Below are positions 1-8,191 of a stretch of DNA of 64,000 nucleotides, in pieces. The notes beneath the pieces are model-generated. The model was not told where the DNA came from, searched no databases, and was given only the letters and a program-made list of their open reading frames with translations. Source of the DNA: Salibacterium salarium (lineage in GTDB: Bacteria > Bacillota > Bacilli > Bacillales > Marinococcaceae); NCBI RefSeq assembly GCF_030813635.1, contig NZ_JAUSUM010000001.1:682001-746000 (forward strand), read 5' to 3'. The translations under genes were made by a program, and so were the position numbers. Every line of letters starts with the position of its first letter. Within the stretch, counting starts at the first letter, position 1.

Positions 1-143
1 TAGAGACGGATCAGAATTTGGTGCAGGAGTATGACATAGAATTGACGCCCAGCATCATGGTGAATGGTACATTACTCGAAGATCCGTTTGACTGGGAGGA
101 ATTAAGCGCCGAAATCGAAGAAGCATTGGAGGAAGATTCATAA
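1..143 (+). CDS. bdbD: BdbD/DsbA-family thiol oxidase, C-terminal end only
   Basis: The reading frame is open from the window edge to TAA at 141-143 and encodes the last 46 residues of a thioredoxin-fold protein. The stretch TPSIMVNG is the typical cis-proline segment (T-P followed by a short strand and NG) near the C-terminus of DsbA-like proteins. The stop codon shares a base with the ATG of the DsbB-like gene, the arrangement of the bdbD-bdbC pair of Bacillus, where BdbD introduces disulfides into exported proteins and is reoxidised by BdbC. The CxxC active site lies outside the window, so identity rests on the tail and the neighbour. Confidence 0.8.
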   Translation, partial: ETDQNLVQEYDIELTPSIMVNGTLLEDPFDWEELSAEIEEALEEDS

Positions 144-559
144 TGACGGCTTCTCTACGACCTTATGCTCTCTATGCCGCCTGGCTCGTTTCAGTTGTGG
201 CTACGTTTGGGAGTCTATACTTCAGCGAAGTGCTTGGATATGTTCCATGTGAATTTTGCTGGTATCAGCGGATTGCGATGTATCCGCTTGTGATTTTGTT
301 AGGAATCGCGGCATTTTATAACGATACGAAAATAGTAGGCTATGTTTTACCCCTTTCTATTATAGGCGGTCTCGTATCTATTTATCACTATCTTATGCAG
401 AAAGTTCCTGGATTTGCACCAATCGAGCCATGCGCAGATGGTGTGCCATGTCAGGTACAATACGTGAATGCGTTAGGATTTATAACGATTCCATTTCTCG
501 CCTTTGCAGCATTTATAATCATAACAGCACTGCTTGTCTTCCTTCGTATCAAGCGGTAA
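143..559 (+). CDS. bdbC: disulfide bond formation protein BdbC (DsbB family)
   Basis: This 138-residue membrane protein has four hydrophobic segments, a CxxC pair in the first loop (PCEFCWYQR, about residues 35-43) and a second cysteine pair in the second loop (C97 and C103 region, EPCADGVPC). This is the DsbB/BdbC layout that passes electrons from BdbD to quinone. The ATG overlaps the stop of the bdbD-like gene by one base, so the two are translationally coupled. A rho-independent terminator follows directly. In Bacillus the pair is needed for disulfide-containing exported proteins such as competence pilus components. Confidence 0.95.
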   Translation: MTASLRPYALYAAWLVSVVATFGSLYFSEVLGYVPCEFCWYQRIAMYPLVILLGIAAFYNDTKIVGYVLPLSIIGGLVSIYHYLMQKVPGFAPIEPCADGVPCQVQYVNALGFITIPFLAFAAFIIITALLVFLRIKR

Positions 560-571
560 ATAATATCCTCC

Positions 572-605
572 GTCTTCTGGTTATGACAACCAGAAGATTT
601 TTTTA
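572..605 (+). terminator. rho-independent terminator after bdbC
   Basis: CTTCTGGTT and AACCAGAAG form a 9-bp stem around a short loop (TATGAC-type) and are followed by a run of seven T. Confidence 0.85.
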
Positions 606-673
606 ATGAATAATCCTCCCCTCGCAACGCAGGCATAGGTGAGTAGCCCTATAATCTATTTGTCCACCTAATT

Positions 674-843
674 ATTCTTTATTAAGAACATAATAATAAA
701 AGGAAAATAGGAAAAAAGTGTAATGGAAAGCTTAAGGGAGAAATAAGAATAAATTATGTTCTTATACACGTATAACATGCATTTTTCAAGATAAACACTA
801 ATTGAATTCTTTATATAAGGGTGTTATGTTCTTTATTAAGAAC
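674..843 (+). promoter_or_regulatory. SinR-box-like repeated sites upstream of the exopolysaccharide locus
   Basis: Within 640-866 the motif TTATGTTCTT occurs three times with centres at about 688.5 (reverse complement, 684-693), 758.5 (754-763) and 828.5 (824-833), exactly 70 bp apart. The last copy is part of a near-perfect palindrome, GTTCTTTATTAAGAAC (828-843), 15 bp before the ribosome binding site. The first is part of ATTCTTTATTAAGAAC (674-689). The B. subtilis biofilm repressor SinR recognises GTTCTYT, which matches 828-834. That a SinR-type regulator binds here is inferred from the motif and from the exopolysaccharide genes downstream. I see no clear sigma-A promoter. Confidence 0.5.
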
Positions 844-866
844 AAAAGAGAAGATAAGGGGGAGGA

Positions 867-2624
867 GTGACAGTCTTGAAAAAGTCGCTGCAAACAATTG
901 TGGTATGGAAAGTCATTGGATTGATGTTGCTTAGTTTTTTTCTTCCTGTCGGTGCGGCAAGTGCAGCGACGGAAATAGAAAAGGAAGCCAAAGTACTGGT
1001 TCTCTATTCATCTAAGCATGGAAACGTTGACTCTGATCAACGTTTACTTGATATGGCAATCGGTGCGTTCAGTAACGATATCACATTTAAACATGCGGCA
1101 GAAGTCGAAGCAGAAGACACAGAAGACATCACTCATCTATTTTACTATGGAAATAAATCAGAAACGCTTCCTTCTAATACGGTTAAACAAATAACTTCTT
1201 TTTCAGGAACGACGGTCGTGATAGGAAAAAATATAGAGCAGCTGGACGAAAAATATGATTATGTTTCTCTTGATGAATGCGAGACGATAACAACATTAAA
1301 GATGGTAGGAGATGAAACGAAAAAAACGAATATACAATCACAATCTGTAACAGGTGTGATCACAGAAGAAGAGACAGATGTTTTAGTAGCGGGAGAACAT
1401 AAATCAAAAGATATTCCAGTGTTTGTAAAACAAGATAACACCTATTATTCCGCTTTGGATTCGCTTGTTCCTCCGTATTCGGTCTATTTCAGTCAGGCGC
1501 TGCATGACGTCTTTGATACAGACCCGTCAGAAAAAACGCCCGGTTATATTCGTCTTGAAGATATTCACCCGTTAGCAGATCCGGATCAATTGATGGAAGT
1601 GGCGGAATTTTTAAAAGAAAAAGAGATTCCTTATTTGATGGCTGTTATCCCAGTTTATACCCATCCAGAGACGGGAGAAGAATATCACTTTAATGATTCC
1701 CCTGAAGTATTAAAAGCAGTGAGGTATATGCAGGAAAATGGGGGCAGTGTCGTCCTGCATGGATATACTCACCAGTTCAGAGACAGTGAAACAGGGGAAG
1801 GTTTTGAATTTTGGGATGTTGAACATGAAATGCCGATTTATCATGGGCAGGACGAGGAAGTCGTGAAAAAGACAGAAAGAGATTTTGATTCGGAAGAAGA
1901 ATACGCGGCGTATGTGGAAGAAAATAAAGCATATGAACGAGAATATATTGAAAAACGGTTAACGAGAGGAATAGAAGAACTGACTAACTTTGGTCTGCAC
2001 CCGCTTGCGTTTGAAGCACCGCACTATACCATGTCCCAAAATGGATATGATGTTGTTAGCAATTATTTCTCCACGTATGTCGGTCAAATTCAATTAAGCG
2101 ATAAGGATTGGAAAACGATGGAGACAACGCCAGCTGCCTCTACACCGAGTTTCCTGAACGGGATGGAAGTACTTCCTGAAACCATTGGATACATCCGGCC
2201 CGAGGATAGTAAGGCTGTTGATAGAATGATGAAAAAAGCGAACAACTATGAAGTGATGGATGGAGGGATAGTAGGAGGATTTTATCATCCGTATTTAGGC
2301 GTCGATGGGTTGAAAGAAATCATTGGTGAGATGGAAAAAGTACCAAATATTGATTGGATTGATTTAAAAGACTACGACAATAAAGTAGAGACGGATAATG
2401 TTGTGATTACAAGCGGCAGCGGCACGATTTTTACAGATATTGATCGAACTGGCTTGATGCTGTCATCCATCGATTTTCCAATCTATCACGTGAAAGTATT
2501 TATCCAAAAAATGATGTGGGGTGTAGCCGGTATTGGGCTATTGTCCGTCTCCTTTTTTATAGGTTACGTGATTACTCAGCGGGTCCGTCGCAAACGGTTG
2601 GAGGGGGAAGTCTCTGGTGGCTGA
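867..2624 (+). CDS. ydaL: YdaL-like DUF2334 membrane-anchored polysaccharide deacetylase-like protein
   Basis: The 585-residue product has a signal peptide ending near ASA (about residue 33), a DUF2334 (polysaccharide-deacetylase-like) domain from about residue 220 to 510 and a C-terminal membrane segment followed by a basic tail. Motifs RLEDIHPLAD, VLHGYTHQ, FEAPHYTMS and FYHPYLG supply the conserved Asp and His residues of the family. It therefore probably acts on polymer outside the membrane. In B. subtilis YdaL belongs to the c-di-GMP-linked ydaJKLMN exopolysaccharide operon; here it overlaps a ydaM-like synthase gene by 8 bp. Start choice is uncertain: GTG at 867 or TTG at 876, which sits better behind GGAGG (861-865). 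Confidence 0.85.
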   Translation: MTVLKKSLQTIVVWKVIGLMLLSFFLPVGAASAATEIEKEAKVLVLYSSKHGNVDSDQRLLDMAIGAFSNDITFKHAAEVEAEDTEDITHLFYYGNKSETLPSNTVKQITSFSGTTVVIGKNIEQLDEKYDYVSLDECETITTLKMVGDETKKTNIQSQSVTGVITEEETDVLVAGEHKSKDIPVFVKQDNTYYSALDSLVPPYSVYFSQALHDVFDTDPSEKTPGYIRLEDIHPLADPDQLMEVAEFLKEKEIPYLMAVIPVYTHPETGEEYHFNDSPEVLKAVRYMQENGGSVVLHGYTHQFRDSETGEGFEFWDVEHEMPIYHGQDEEVVKKTERDFDSEEEYAAYVEENKAYEREYIEKRLTRGIEELTNFGLHPLAFEAPHYTMSQNGYDVVSNYFSTYVGQIQLSDKDWKTMETTPAASTPSFLNGMEVLPETIGYIRPEDSKAVDRMMKKANNYEVMDGGIVGGFYHPYLGVDGLKEIIGEMEKVPNIDWIDLKDYDNKVETDNVVITSGSGTIFTDIDRTGLMLSSIDFPIYHVKVFIQKMMWGVAGIGLLSVSFFIGYVITQRVRRKRLEGEVSGG

Positions 2625-3873
2625 CCTTGTGTTATACCTTTCCTTGTTCATCATTTGGCTTATGTTGTTTTATCACATATTTCTCATGCAGGGCGGTTAT
2701 TTTCATTACTCCAAGCATATAAAAACAAAGCGGTTGTGGGAACAGAATCCGGGAGAGATGCCGACGTTCAGTATATTAATCCCCGCACATAATGAGGAAA
2801 TGGTTATAGAAAATACGCTGAAAGCGATGATAAATCTTCGTTATCCGAAAGAAAAGCTCGAAATTATAGTGGTTAACGATTATTCCAAAGATCGAACAGG
2901 TGCCATCATAGACGAATACGCAGATCGTTATTCCTTTATCAAAGCGGTTCATACGAAACCCCCGCATGCTGGAAAAGGGAAATCCGGAGCGTTAAATCTA
3001 GGGCTGAAACATTCGAGCGGAAGTGTGGTGGCGGTGTATGATGCGGATAATACACCAGAGCCCGATGCGATTTACTACTTAGCCCTTAGTTTAAATAAAG
3101 ATGAGAAAGCGGGTGCAGTCATTGGGAAGTTTCGCGTCATAAACGCTAACAAAAATATTCTCACTCGACTCATTAATCTCGAAACGTTGACCTTTCAGTG
3201 GCTCGCGCAAGCAGGGCGATGGTACTGGTTTAAAATGACGACGATTCCCGGCACGAACTTTGCGATTAGACGTTCGATATTGGAGGAGCTTGGGGGTTGG
3301 GACGAAAAAGCATTATCCGAAGATACCGAGCTCAGCTTCCGGGTTTACAATCTTGGTTACTATATCCGCTTTTTCCCGGCTGCCATAACGTGGGAACAGG
3401 AACCGGAAACCCTTAAAGTATGGTGGAAGCAGCGAATGAGATGGGCGCGTGGAAATGAATATGTAATCGCAAAATATTTATTCGGATTTGCCAAATTGAA
3501 AAATAAAAAAATTGTTCTCGACTTATTTTACTTTTTGTTCACGTATCTATTATTTTTTACAGGTATTCTGTTGTCACACGCTATTTTCGTCATAAATCTG
3601 TTTGTCAATTTAGATTTAACAATCGGCATGGTCTCTTACGTGTTGCTTATTACTGGATTTCTTTTATTTGTGATAGAAGTGATGCTTGCGCTTAGTCTCG
3701 AAAAACGGCAATTGACAGTCAAAAATGTGTTCGCTGCCGTGTTTATGTATTTCACGTACTCGCAGTTATGGATTGCGCTTGTCATGAACGCGACGTTCTT
3801 AGAATTGAAACGCGTCCTGTTAAAGCAAGAAGTGAAATGGTATAAAACACAGCGGTTTGATCAGAAATCATAG
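2617..3873 (+). CDS. ydaM: YdaM-like processive glycosyltransferase family 2
   Basis: This 418-residue synthase has an N-terminal membrane segment, a GT2 domain (about 45-290) and a C-terminal cluster of three to four membrane segments. The cellulose-synthase-type signature is present: ILIPAHNEE, a DADN pair (substrate and metal), EDTELSFR (catalytic Asp) and QRMRW (QxxRW, acceptor site). It should polymerise a UDP-sugar and extrude the chain. The GTG start lies within the end of the ydaL-like gene, with GGAGGGGGAAG upstream. It closely resembles YdaM of B. subtilis and the PssC-type synthases of Listeria. No BcsB-like ydaN or GGDEF ydaK gene follows. Confidence 0.85.
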   Translation: MADLVLYLSLFIIWLMLFYHIFLMQGGYFHYSKHIKTKRLWEQNPGEMPTFSILIPAHNEEMVIENTLKAMINLRYPKEKLEIIVVNDYSKDRTGAIIDEYADRYSFIKAVHTKPPHAGKGKSGALNLGLKHSSGSVVAVYDADNTPEPDAIYYLALSLNKDEKAGAVIGKFRVINANKNILTRLINLETLTFQWLAQAGRWYWFKMTTIPGTNFAIRRSILEELGGWDEKALSEDTELSFRVYNLGYYIRFFPAAITWEQEPETLKVWWKQRMRWARGNEYVIAKYLFGFAKLKNKKIVLDLFYFLFTYLLFFTGILLSHAIFVINLFVNLDLTIGMVSYVLLITGFLLFVIEVMLALSLEKRQLTVKNVFAAVFMYFTYSQLWIALVMNATFLELKRVLLKQEVKWYKTQRFDQKS

Positions 3874-3894
3874 TGAAAAAGAAGGGGATACGTT

Positions 3895-5052
3895 ATGACG
3901 GCGAAAATAATGACATTGTTGGGGACGAGGCCAGAAGGGATTAAAATGGCTCCTGTCGTAAAAGAGATAGAGAGAACGGACAATCTGATCAGTGTTTTTG
4001 TCAATACGGCGCAGCATCGGGAAATGCTTGACCAAGTCCTTGATTTATTTCAGCTTGTTCCTGAATATGATTTAAATGTGATGAGGCCAAAACAGCGTTT
4101 AGAAGAATTAACGATGCGTTTATTTCAAGGAATTACACCGATTTTAGAAAAAGAGAAACCTGATATGGTGCTTGTTCACGGAGATACAACGACAACTTTT
4201 GTTGGGGCGTATGCTGCGTTTTTACAACAGATCCCGGTAGGTCACATAGAATCAGGACTGCGAACCAATCACATGTATTCTCCCTTTCCAGAAGAGCTTA
4301 ATCGTCAGTTAGTCGGGAGGTTGGCAACGTATCATTTTGCTGTGACAGAAGCGAATAAAAAAAATCTATTAAAAGAAAATGTAGCAGAAAAAAATATTGC
4401 GGTCGTCGGAAACACGGTGATTGATGCGCTGCTTGAAATCACGAGCAGACATTATCAGTTTGAAGGAGAGCTGGCATCGATTATTCATTCAACGAAAAAA
4501 ACTATTTTAATGACGACGCATCGAAGAGAAAACATAGATGAATTAAAACATGTGTACCGGGCAATACAGCGCGTTGTCAAGCAACATGAAGATGTGCAAG
4601 TTGTTTTTCCTGTTCATAAAAATCCGCTTATTCGTCAGAAGGTGATGCGTGAATTTGCAAATATGAAACAGATTCATTTAATTGAACCTCTGGATTATGA
4701 AGAGTTCCTGCACGTTTTGAAGCATTGTTATATGGTGATTACAGATTCCGGTGGCATTCAAGAAGAAGCACCGGCCCTCGGTAAACCTGTGTTAGTCGCG
4801 CGGGACACGACAGAACGCCCGGAAGGAATAGAAGCGGGAACCTTGAAGGTAGTAGGAACATCTGAGGAAAAAATCGTCGCACTGTGTGAGCAACTTCTTC
4901 GTGATGAAGCAGCTTATAATGAAATGGCTAATGCTCCTAATCCATTTGGAGACGGTTATTCCGCTAAACAAATCGTTCATACTATCCAATCTTTGTTAGA
5001 AGAGACACGTGTGATTTATCAAAGGAAAACGGACGAAGTTATATATCGTTAG
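3895..5052 (+). CDS. mnaA: UDP-N-acetylglucosamine 2-epimerase (non-hydrolysing)
   Basis: The 385-residue protein starts with the family signature GTRPEGIKMAPV and carries HGDTTT, HIESGLRT, FPEELNRQL and TDSGGIQEEAPALGKPVL, all typical of the WecB/MnaA fold. It interconverts UDP-GlcNAc and UDP-ManNAc in the cytosol. In B. subtilis MnaA feeds teichoic acid linkage-unit synthesis. Its place between the synthase gene and a ydaJ-like gene suggests that this copy supplies UDP-ManNAc to the exopolysaccharide. AAGGGG lies 10 bp before the ATG. Confidence 0.9.
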   Translation: MTAKIMTLLGTRPEGIKMAPVVKEIERTDNLISVFVNTAQHREMLDQVLDLFQLVPEYDLNVMRPKQRLEELTMRLFQGITPILEKEKPDMVLVHGDTTTTFVGAYAAFLQQIPVGHIESGLRTNHMYSPFPEELNRQLVGRLATYHFAVTEANKKNLLKENVAEKNIAVVGNTVIDALLEITSRHYQFEGELASIIHSTKKTILMTTHRRENIDELKHVYRAIQRVVKQHEDVQVVFPVHKNPLIRQKVMREFANMKQIHLIEPLDYEEFLHVLKHCYMVITDSGGIQEEAPALGKPVLVARDTTERPEGIEAGTLKVVGTSEEKIVALCEQLLRDEAAYNEMANAPNPFGDGYSAKQIVHTIQSLLEETRVIYQRKTDEVIYR

Positions 5053-5078
5053 GAGTGGTGCAATAAGGGGTGAAGAAG

Positions 5079-6146
5079 ATGTTAATCATTGTTGTGGTAC
5101 TAGTTGGAGCAGGTTTTTATTGGTTTTTTGTGGAAAATAAAGAAACGGACGAAATGACGGAAGCATTTATCCAACGATGGCTGACAAATGATAATGGTAC
5201 ATTAGCAACATACATTCTGGATGGAGACGTAGAAGATGAAGATGAGGTGAAAGGCAGAGAAGCGTTGTCAGAAACGCTTGGGTTGTGGATGACATATGCG
5301 CTCAAAAAGCAGGATAAAGCCCTGTTTGAAAAAAGCTATCAGTTGCTGCGCCGCTATTTTCTAGATGATAGTGGGTTTGTGTTTTGGAAATTGAAAGAAA
5401 GCGGAGAAACGGATGTATCCGCCAATGCTCTCATTGATGATATTCGTATTGCCGGAGCGTTGTATAAAGCAGGAGAAAGCTGGAACAAACGGAAGTATAT
5501 CGAGACTGCCAGTAGAATAACTGCTTATGTTGCACAAAATAATGAAAATCAAGAAATTCTTACGGATTTTTATGAACGAGAGGATAACTATGCGAGTGAA
5601 TTTATTACGTTATCCTATATTGATGGGCAAACGCTCCAATATTTAGGGAGCAAAGGAACTTTAGCCCCGCAAGTATCCGAATCGACCATTGAAGTGTTGA
5701 AACAAGCGCCGATGAAGCAAGGATTTTATCCAAAAACGTACAATGTAGAAGAGAATCATTACGTATATGATGAAAAAATAAATATGGTCGATCAAGCTCT
5801 TGTTGCTCTCCATCAATCTGAGATTGGAATAGGATCAAAAGACTTTTTACAATTTATTCGTTCTGAAATGGAGCAGCGCGGCCTCGTGCATGGAATATAT
5901 GACCGAAAGACGAAGCAGCCGCTTGTTGAATATGAGTCTCCTGCTATTTATGCCCTCCTTATCATGTATTGCCTTGAAATAGGAGATGTTTCATTAGCAG
6001 AAGACATTCGAACACAAATGAAACAATTTCTTGTAACCCGCCGGTACAGCAAATATTTTGGTGGTTATTCGATTTACGACCATGACACACATATCTTTGA
6101 TAATGTACTACCGCTGCTGGCAGAACAGCAGATGGAGAAACAGTAG
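5079..6146 (+). CDS. ydaJ: YdaJ-like GH8-related glycosyl hydrolase, membrane anchored
   Basis: The product (about 355 residues) has one N-terminal membrane segment (MLIIVVVLVGAGFYWFF) and a predominantly alpha-helical extracellular domain. It includes LLRRYFLDDSGFVFWKL and DDIRIAGALYKAG, which resemble the GH8-related family that contains B. subtilis YdaJ and Listeria PssZ, a polysaccharide-degrading enzyme of the same locus. I chose ATG 5079 over GTG 5070 because AAGGGGTGA (5065-5073) ends five bases before it. It is the last gene of the locus. The catalytic activity is inferred from the family. Confidence 0.75.
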   Translation: MLIIVVVLVGAGFYWFFVENKETDEMTEAFIQRWLTNDNGTLATYILDGDVEDEDEVKGREALSETLGLWMTYALKKQDKALFEKSYQLLRRYFLDDSGFVFWKLKESGETDVSANALIDDIRIAGALYKAGESWNKRKYIETASRITAYVAQNNENQEILTDFYEREDNYASEFITLSYIDGQTLQYLGSKGTLAPQVSESTIEVLKQAPMKQGFYPKTYNVEENHYVYDEKINMVDQALVALHQSEIGIGSKDFLQFIRSEMEQRGLVHGIYDRKTKQPLVEYESPAIYALLIMYCLEIGDVSLAEDIRTQMKQFLVTRRYSKYFGGYSIYDHDTHIFDNVLPLLAEQQMEKQ

Positions 6147-6167
6147 AAACCGATTTTTTCTTTTAAA

Positions 6168-6198
6168 AAGGCTGTTTTCGTAAGGATTGTTGCTAATC
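6168..6198 (+). repeat. left arm of the inverted repeat bounding the cassette island
   Basis: The block beginning AAGGCTGTTTTCGTA and continuing with GATTGTTG and TAATC recurs as reverse complement at 13358-13387, with about 27 of 30 positions equal. Both copies point inwards. They enclose all of the cassette-like genes and repeats. Confidence 0.7.
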
Positions 6199-6249
6199 AC
6201 CGATAAAAGGAATTTATTTACTATTTTATGGTATCATTAGATGTAGATT

Positions 6250-6312
6250 TCTTATTAAACTCCCTCAGTTAGATTCAATTTACTAACGGAGCAGAAGAGT
6301 TGATGATAATAA
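6250..6312 (+). repeat. attC-like repeat S0, compact copy without internal hairpin
   Basis: TACTAACGGAGCAG (6281-6294) followed by a degenerate AGTTGATGATAA is the right-hand core of the island repeat. Just upstream, TTAAACT and AGTTAGATTCAA look like a decayed left core with no variable hairpin between. It lies directly before the tmrB-like gene. Confidence 0.55.
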
Positions 6313-6338
6313 TTAAATTTAAGAGGTAGGTGTTCATA

Positions 6339-6929
6339 TTGATTATTTGAGTTAATGGGGCATTTGGTTCAGGGAAGACACAAACATCATATGAATTACA
6401 TAGAAGAATTCCTAATTCTTTTGTATATGACCCAGAAAACGTTGGTTTTTTTATACAAAAAAATATTCCTAAAGAAATTAAGAAAGCCGACTTTCAAGAT
6501 TATCCAAATTGGCGTGAAACAAATTACTCAATGTTAAAACACATAAATTCTGAATACGGTGGAGTAATCATTGTTCCAATGACTATTGTAAATCGTGATT
6601 ATTTTAAAGAGATTGTGGGTCAATTGAGAGAAGACAATATCACAGTTAAGCACTTCGTCTTATGGGCTTCAAAAGAGACATTAGAAAAGAGATTACGAAG
6701 AAGGGGAGAACGAAAAAATTCATGGGCAGTAAGACAAATTGATAGATGTATGCAAGGGTTGCAGGATAATATATTTCACCAACACATAGATACCACCACT
6801 ATGACGATTGAATCTGTAGTAGAAAGGATTGCTTCTTTGTCTGATATACAACTAATTCCTGATAACAGAAACGAATTAAAAAAACGAATGGACAGAGTAA
6901 AAACTCAACTCAAACAAATTAGAATATAA
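6339..6929 (+). pseudogene. tmrB: TmrB-like ATP-binding protein, inactivated by a TGA at codon 4
   Basis: Reading from TTG at 6339 gives (M)II-stop-VNGAFGSGKTQTSYEL and continues in frame to 6929, for a total of 196 residues, the length of B. subtilis TmrB (tunicamycin resistance), which begins MIIWINGAFGSGKT. The tryptophan codon TGG has become TGA at 6348-6350. The Walker A motif (GSGKT), YDPENVGFF, IIVPMTIV and KNSWAVRQIDRC are otherwise intact. AGAGGTAGGTG lies seven bases before the TTG. The only in-frame ATG downstream (6531) would lose the P-loop, so the gene is probably nonfunctional unless the stop is read through. First gene of the cassette-like array. Confidence 0.85.
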
Positions 6930-6940
6930 GGTGTTTGTTA

Positions 6941-7030
6941 TTCAACTAACGGGATCTAGAGTGAAACAAGGAGTTGTCGATTTGGCAGCTCCTATTGCTT
7001 ATTGAAGTAACGAAGCAGTTATGTTTAATA
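6941..7030 (+). repeat. attC-like repeat S1 (full copy)
   Basis: The left core TTCAACTAACGGG (6941-6953) is followed by a hairpin, AGGAGTTGTC (6969-6978) against GGCAGCTCCT (6984-6993). Then comes the right core ATTGAAGTAACGAAGCAGTT (7001-7020) with TTTAATAAGA. The right half, read in reverse complement, matches the left half at most positions, so the whole unit is one long imperfect palindrome. It lies between the tmrB-like gene and the DUF1835 gene. Confidence 0.75.
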
Positions 7031-7069
7031 AGATGTGCTGGTAATATTATCTGTAAAGGGGGCAATAAA

Positions 7070-8191
7070 TTGATTTATGAATTAAAAAGAATCCTTAAAA
7101 ATTCTGCTGAAGATGAAGTGAAATCACTTTTATTTCAAATTCTTTTGCGAATCAATATGCTTGAAGAAACTGACCAATATAAAGAGGAACAGTTTGTAGC
7201 TGACTTAAAAAAAACATATAATAATTTTCTGAACTATAAAAGAAAACAAACTGATATAAAAAATAATAATAACTATAAGGTTGTCCATATTATCTTTGGT
7301 GATTCAGCATCGGGTTGTTTAAAAAGTGCATTAAAAGAAATGGAATTGCAAGATGAAGAAAAGATTATTTCTTTTTCAGATATATTTTCTGTTGGGCCAA
7401 TTTGGCAATTACATGAAAAGGTGGGACTTAGCAACAGATATGAATGGTTAAAAAATCATATAAATATGGATGATGAAATTTTAGACAACTATCAAGACGA
7501 ATTCAATAATACAATATCAGAGATTAACGAAATTCCAAATGATACCCCAATAATCATTTGGTTTGGAGAAAATGCTCATGAGCAAACTGCTTTAAGATAT
7601 GTTCTATATATATTAAAAGAAAAAACAAACGACATTTTGATAATGGAGACAACGGCAAACTATAAAAATCAATTCGATGTTCCTGAAACTGAAATTTTTC
7701 CATTACATACTGGGGAAATTTCTCCTGATAAATTAAGGGTAATCTATAAAAAAAATAGAAAAAATAACACATTAACGCAAAAAGAACGGAAGAATTTTGA
7801 GAATGAATGGGAACAGTTATCTACAAAAAAAGAAGTTTTAAGGATATGGAAAAATAAGATGATACATAGTGTCAATGAATTTCATTACGATGATTATCTA
7901 ATCGACACATTAAGAAAAATACATATAGAGAGAAAGAATATGGAATTTATAAAATCTGCTCGTCTTATCGGCGAAGTAATGGGATATTTAGACCAATATA
8001 TTGGCGACCAGTTTTTCGAGTATAGAGTAAGACATTTAATTGTGAATGGCATATTTGAAATAGAAGGTGTTCCAAAAGCGATGAGGTTTTATAGTGTGAG
8101 ACTCAAAAACGAACAACACTATTGTGCTAACGGGACAGCAAAAGTTGAAAAGAGCAGCGTGAAAATTATTACGCTGCTCTTTAGATTTTAA
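7070..8191 (+). CDS. DUF1835 and DUF3658 domain protein
   Basis: The product of about 373 residues has a DUF1835 domain starting at HIIFGDSASGCLK and a DUF3658 region towards the end (EYRVRHLIVNGIFEIEG, MRFYSVRLK). This pair is common in bacilli and of unknown function. I chose TTG 7070 because AAAGGGGGC (7055-7063) precedes it; upstream codons in this frame lie in repeat S1. The last 23 or so residues after SVRLKNEQ are encoded by repeat S2, so the native C-terminus seems to have been replaced when the repeat joined. The stop overlaps the convergent recombinase gene by four bases. AT-rich, second gene of the array. Confidence 0.75.
   Translation: MIYELKRILKNSAEDEVKSLLFQILLRINMLEETDQYKEEQFVADLKKTYNNFLNYKRKQTDIKNNNNYKVVHIIFGDSASGCLKSALKEMELQDEEKIISFSDIFSVGPIWQLHEKVGLSNRYEWLKNHINMDDEILDNYQDEFNNTISEINEIPNDTPIIIWFGENAHEQTALRYVLYILKEKTNDILIMETTANYKNQFDVPETEIFPLHTGEISPDKLRVIYKKNRKNNTLTQKERKNFENEWEQLSTKKEVLRIWKNKMIHSVNEFHYDDYLIDTLRKIHIERKNMEFIKSARLIGEVMGYLDQYIGDQFFEYRVRHLIVNGIFEIEGVPKAMRFYSVRLKNEQHYCANGTAKVEKSSVKIITLLFRF
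8124..8183 (+). repeat. attC-like repeat S2 (left core plus hairpin only)
   Basis: TGCTAACGGGACAGCA and AAGTTGAAA form a degenerate left core. A perfect 11-bp stem follows, AAGAGCAGCGT (8150-8160) and ACGCTGCTCTT (8171-8181). The right core is missing: the recombinase gene begins here, and a lone right core appears at 9151-9180 on its other side. The hairpin could also end transcription of the DUF1835 gene. Confidence 0.7.

Noticed and set aside
6355-6537. Open frame giving MGHLVQGRHKHHMNYIEEF
   Set aside because: Out of frame with the tmrB homology that covers the same bases; the true frame encodes the P-loop.
6974-7069. Upstream extension of the DUF1835 gene
   Set aside because: Those codons lie in repeat S1, and a good ribosome binding site precedes TTG 7070.
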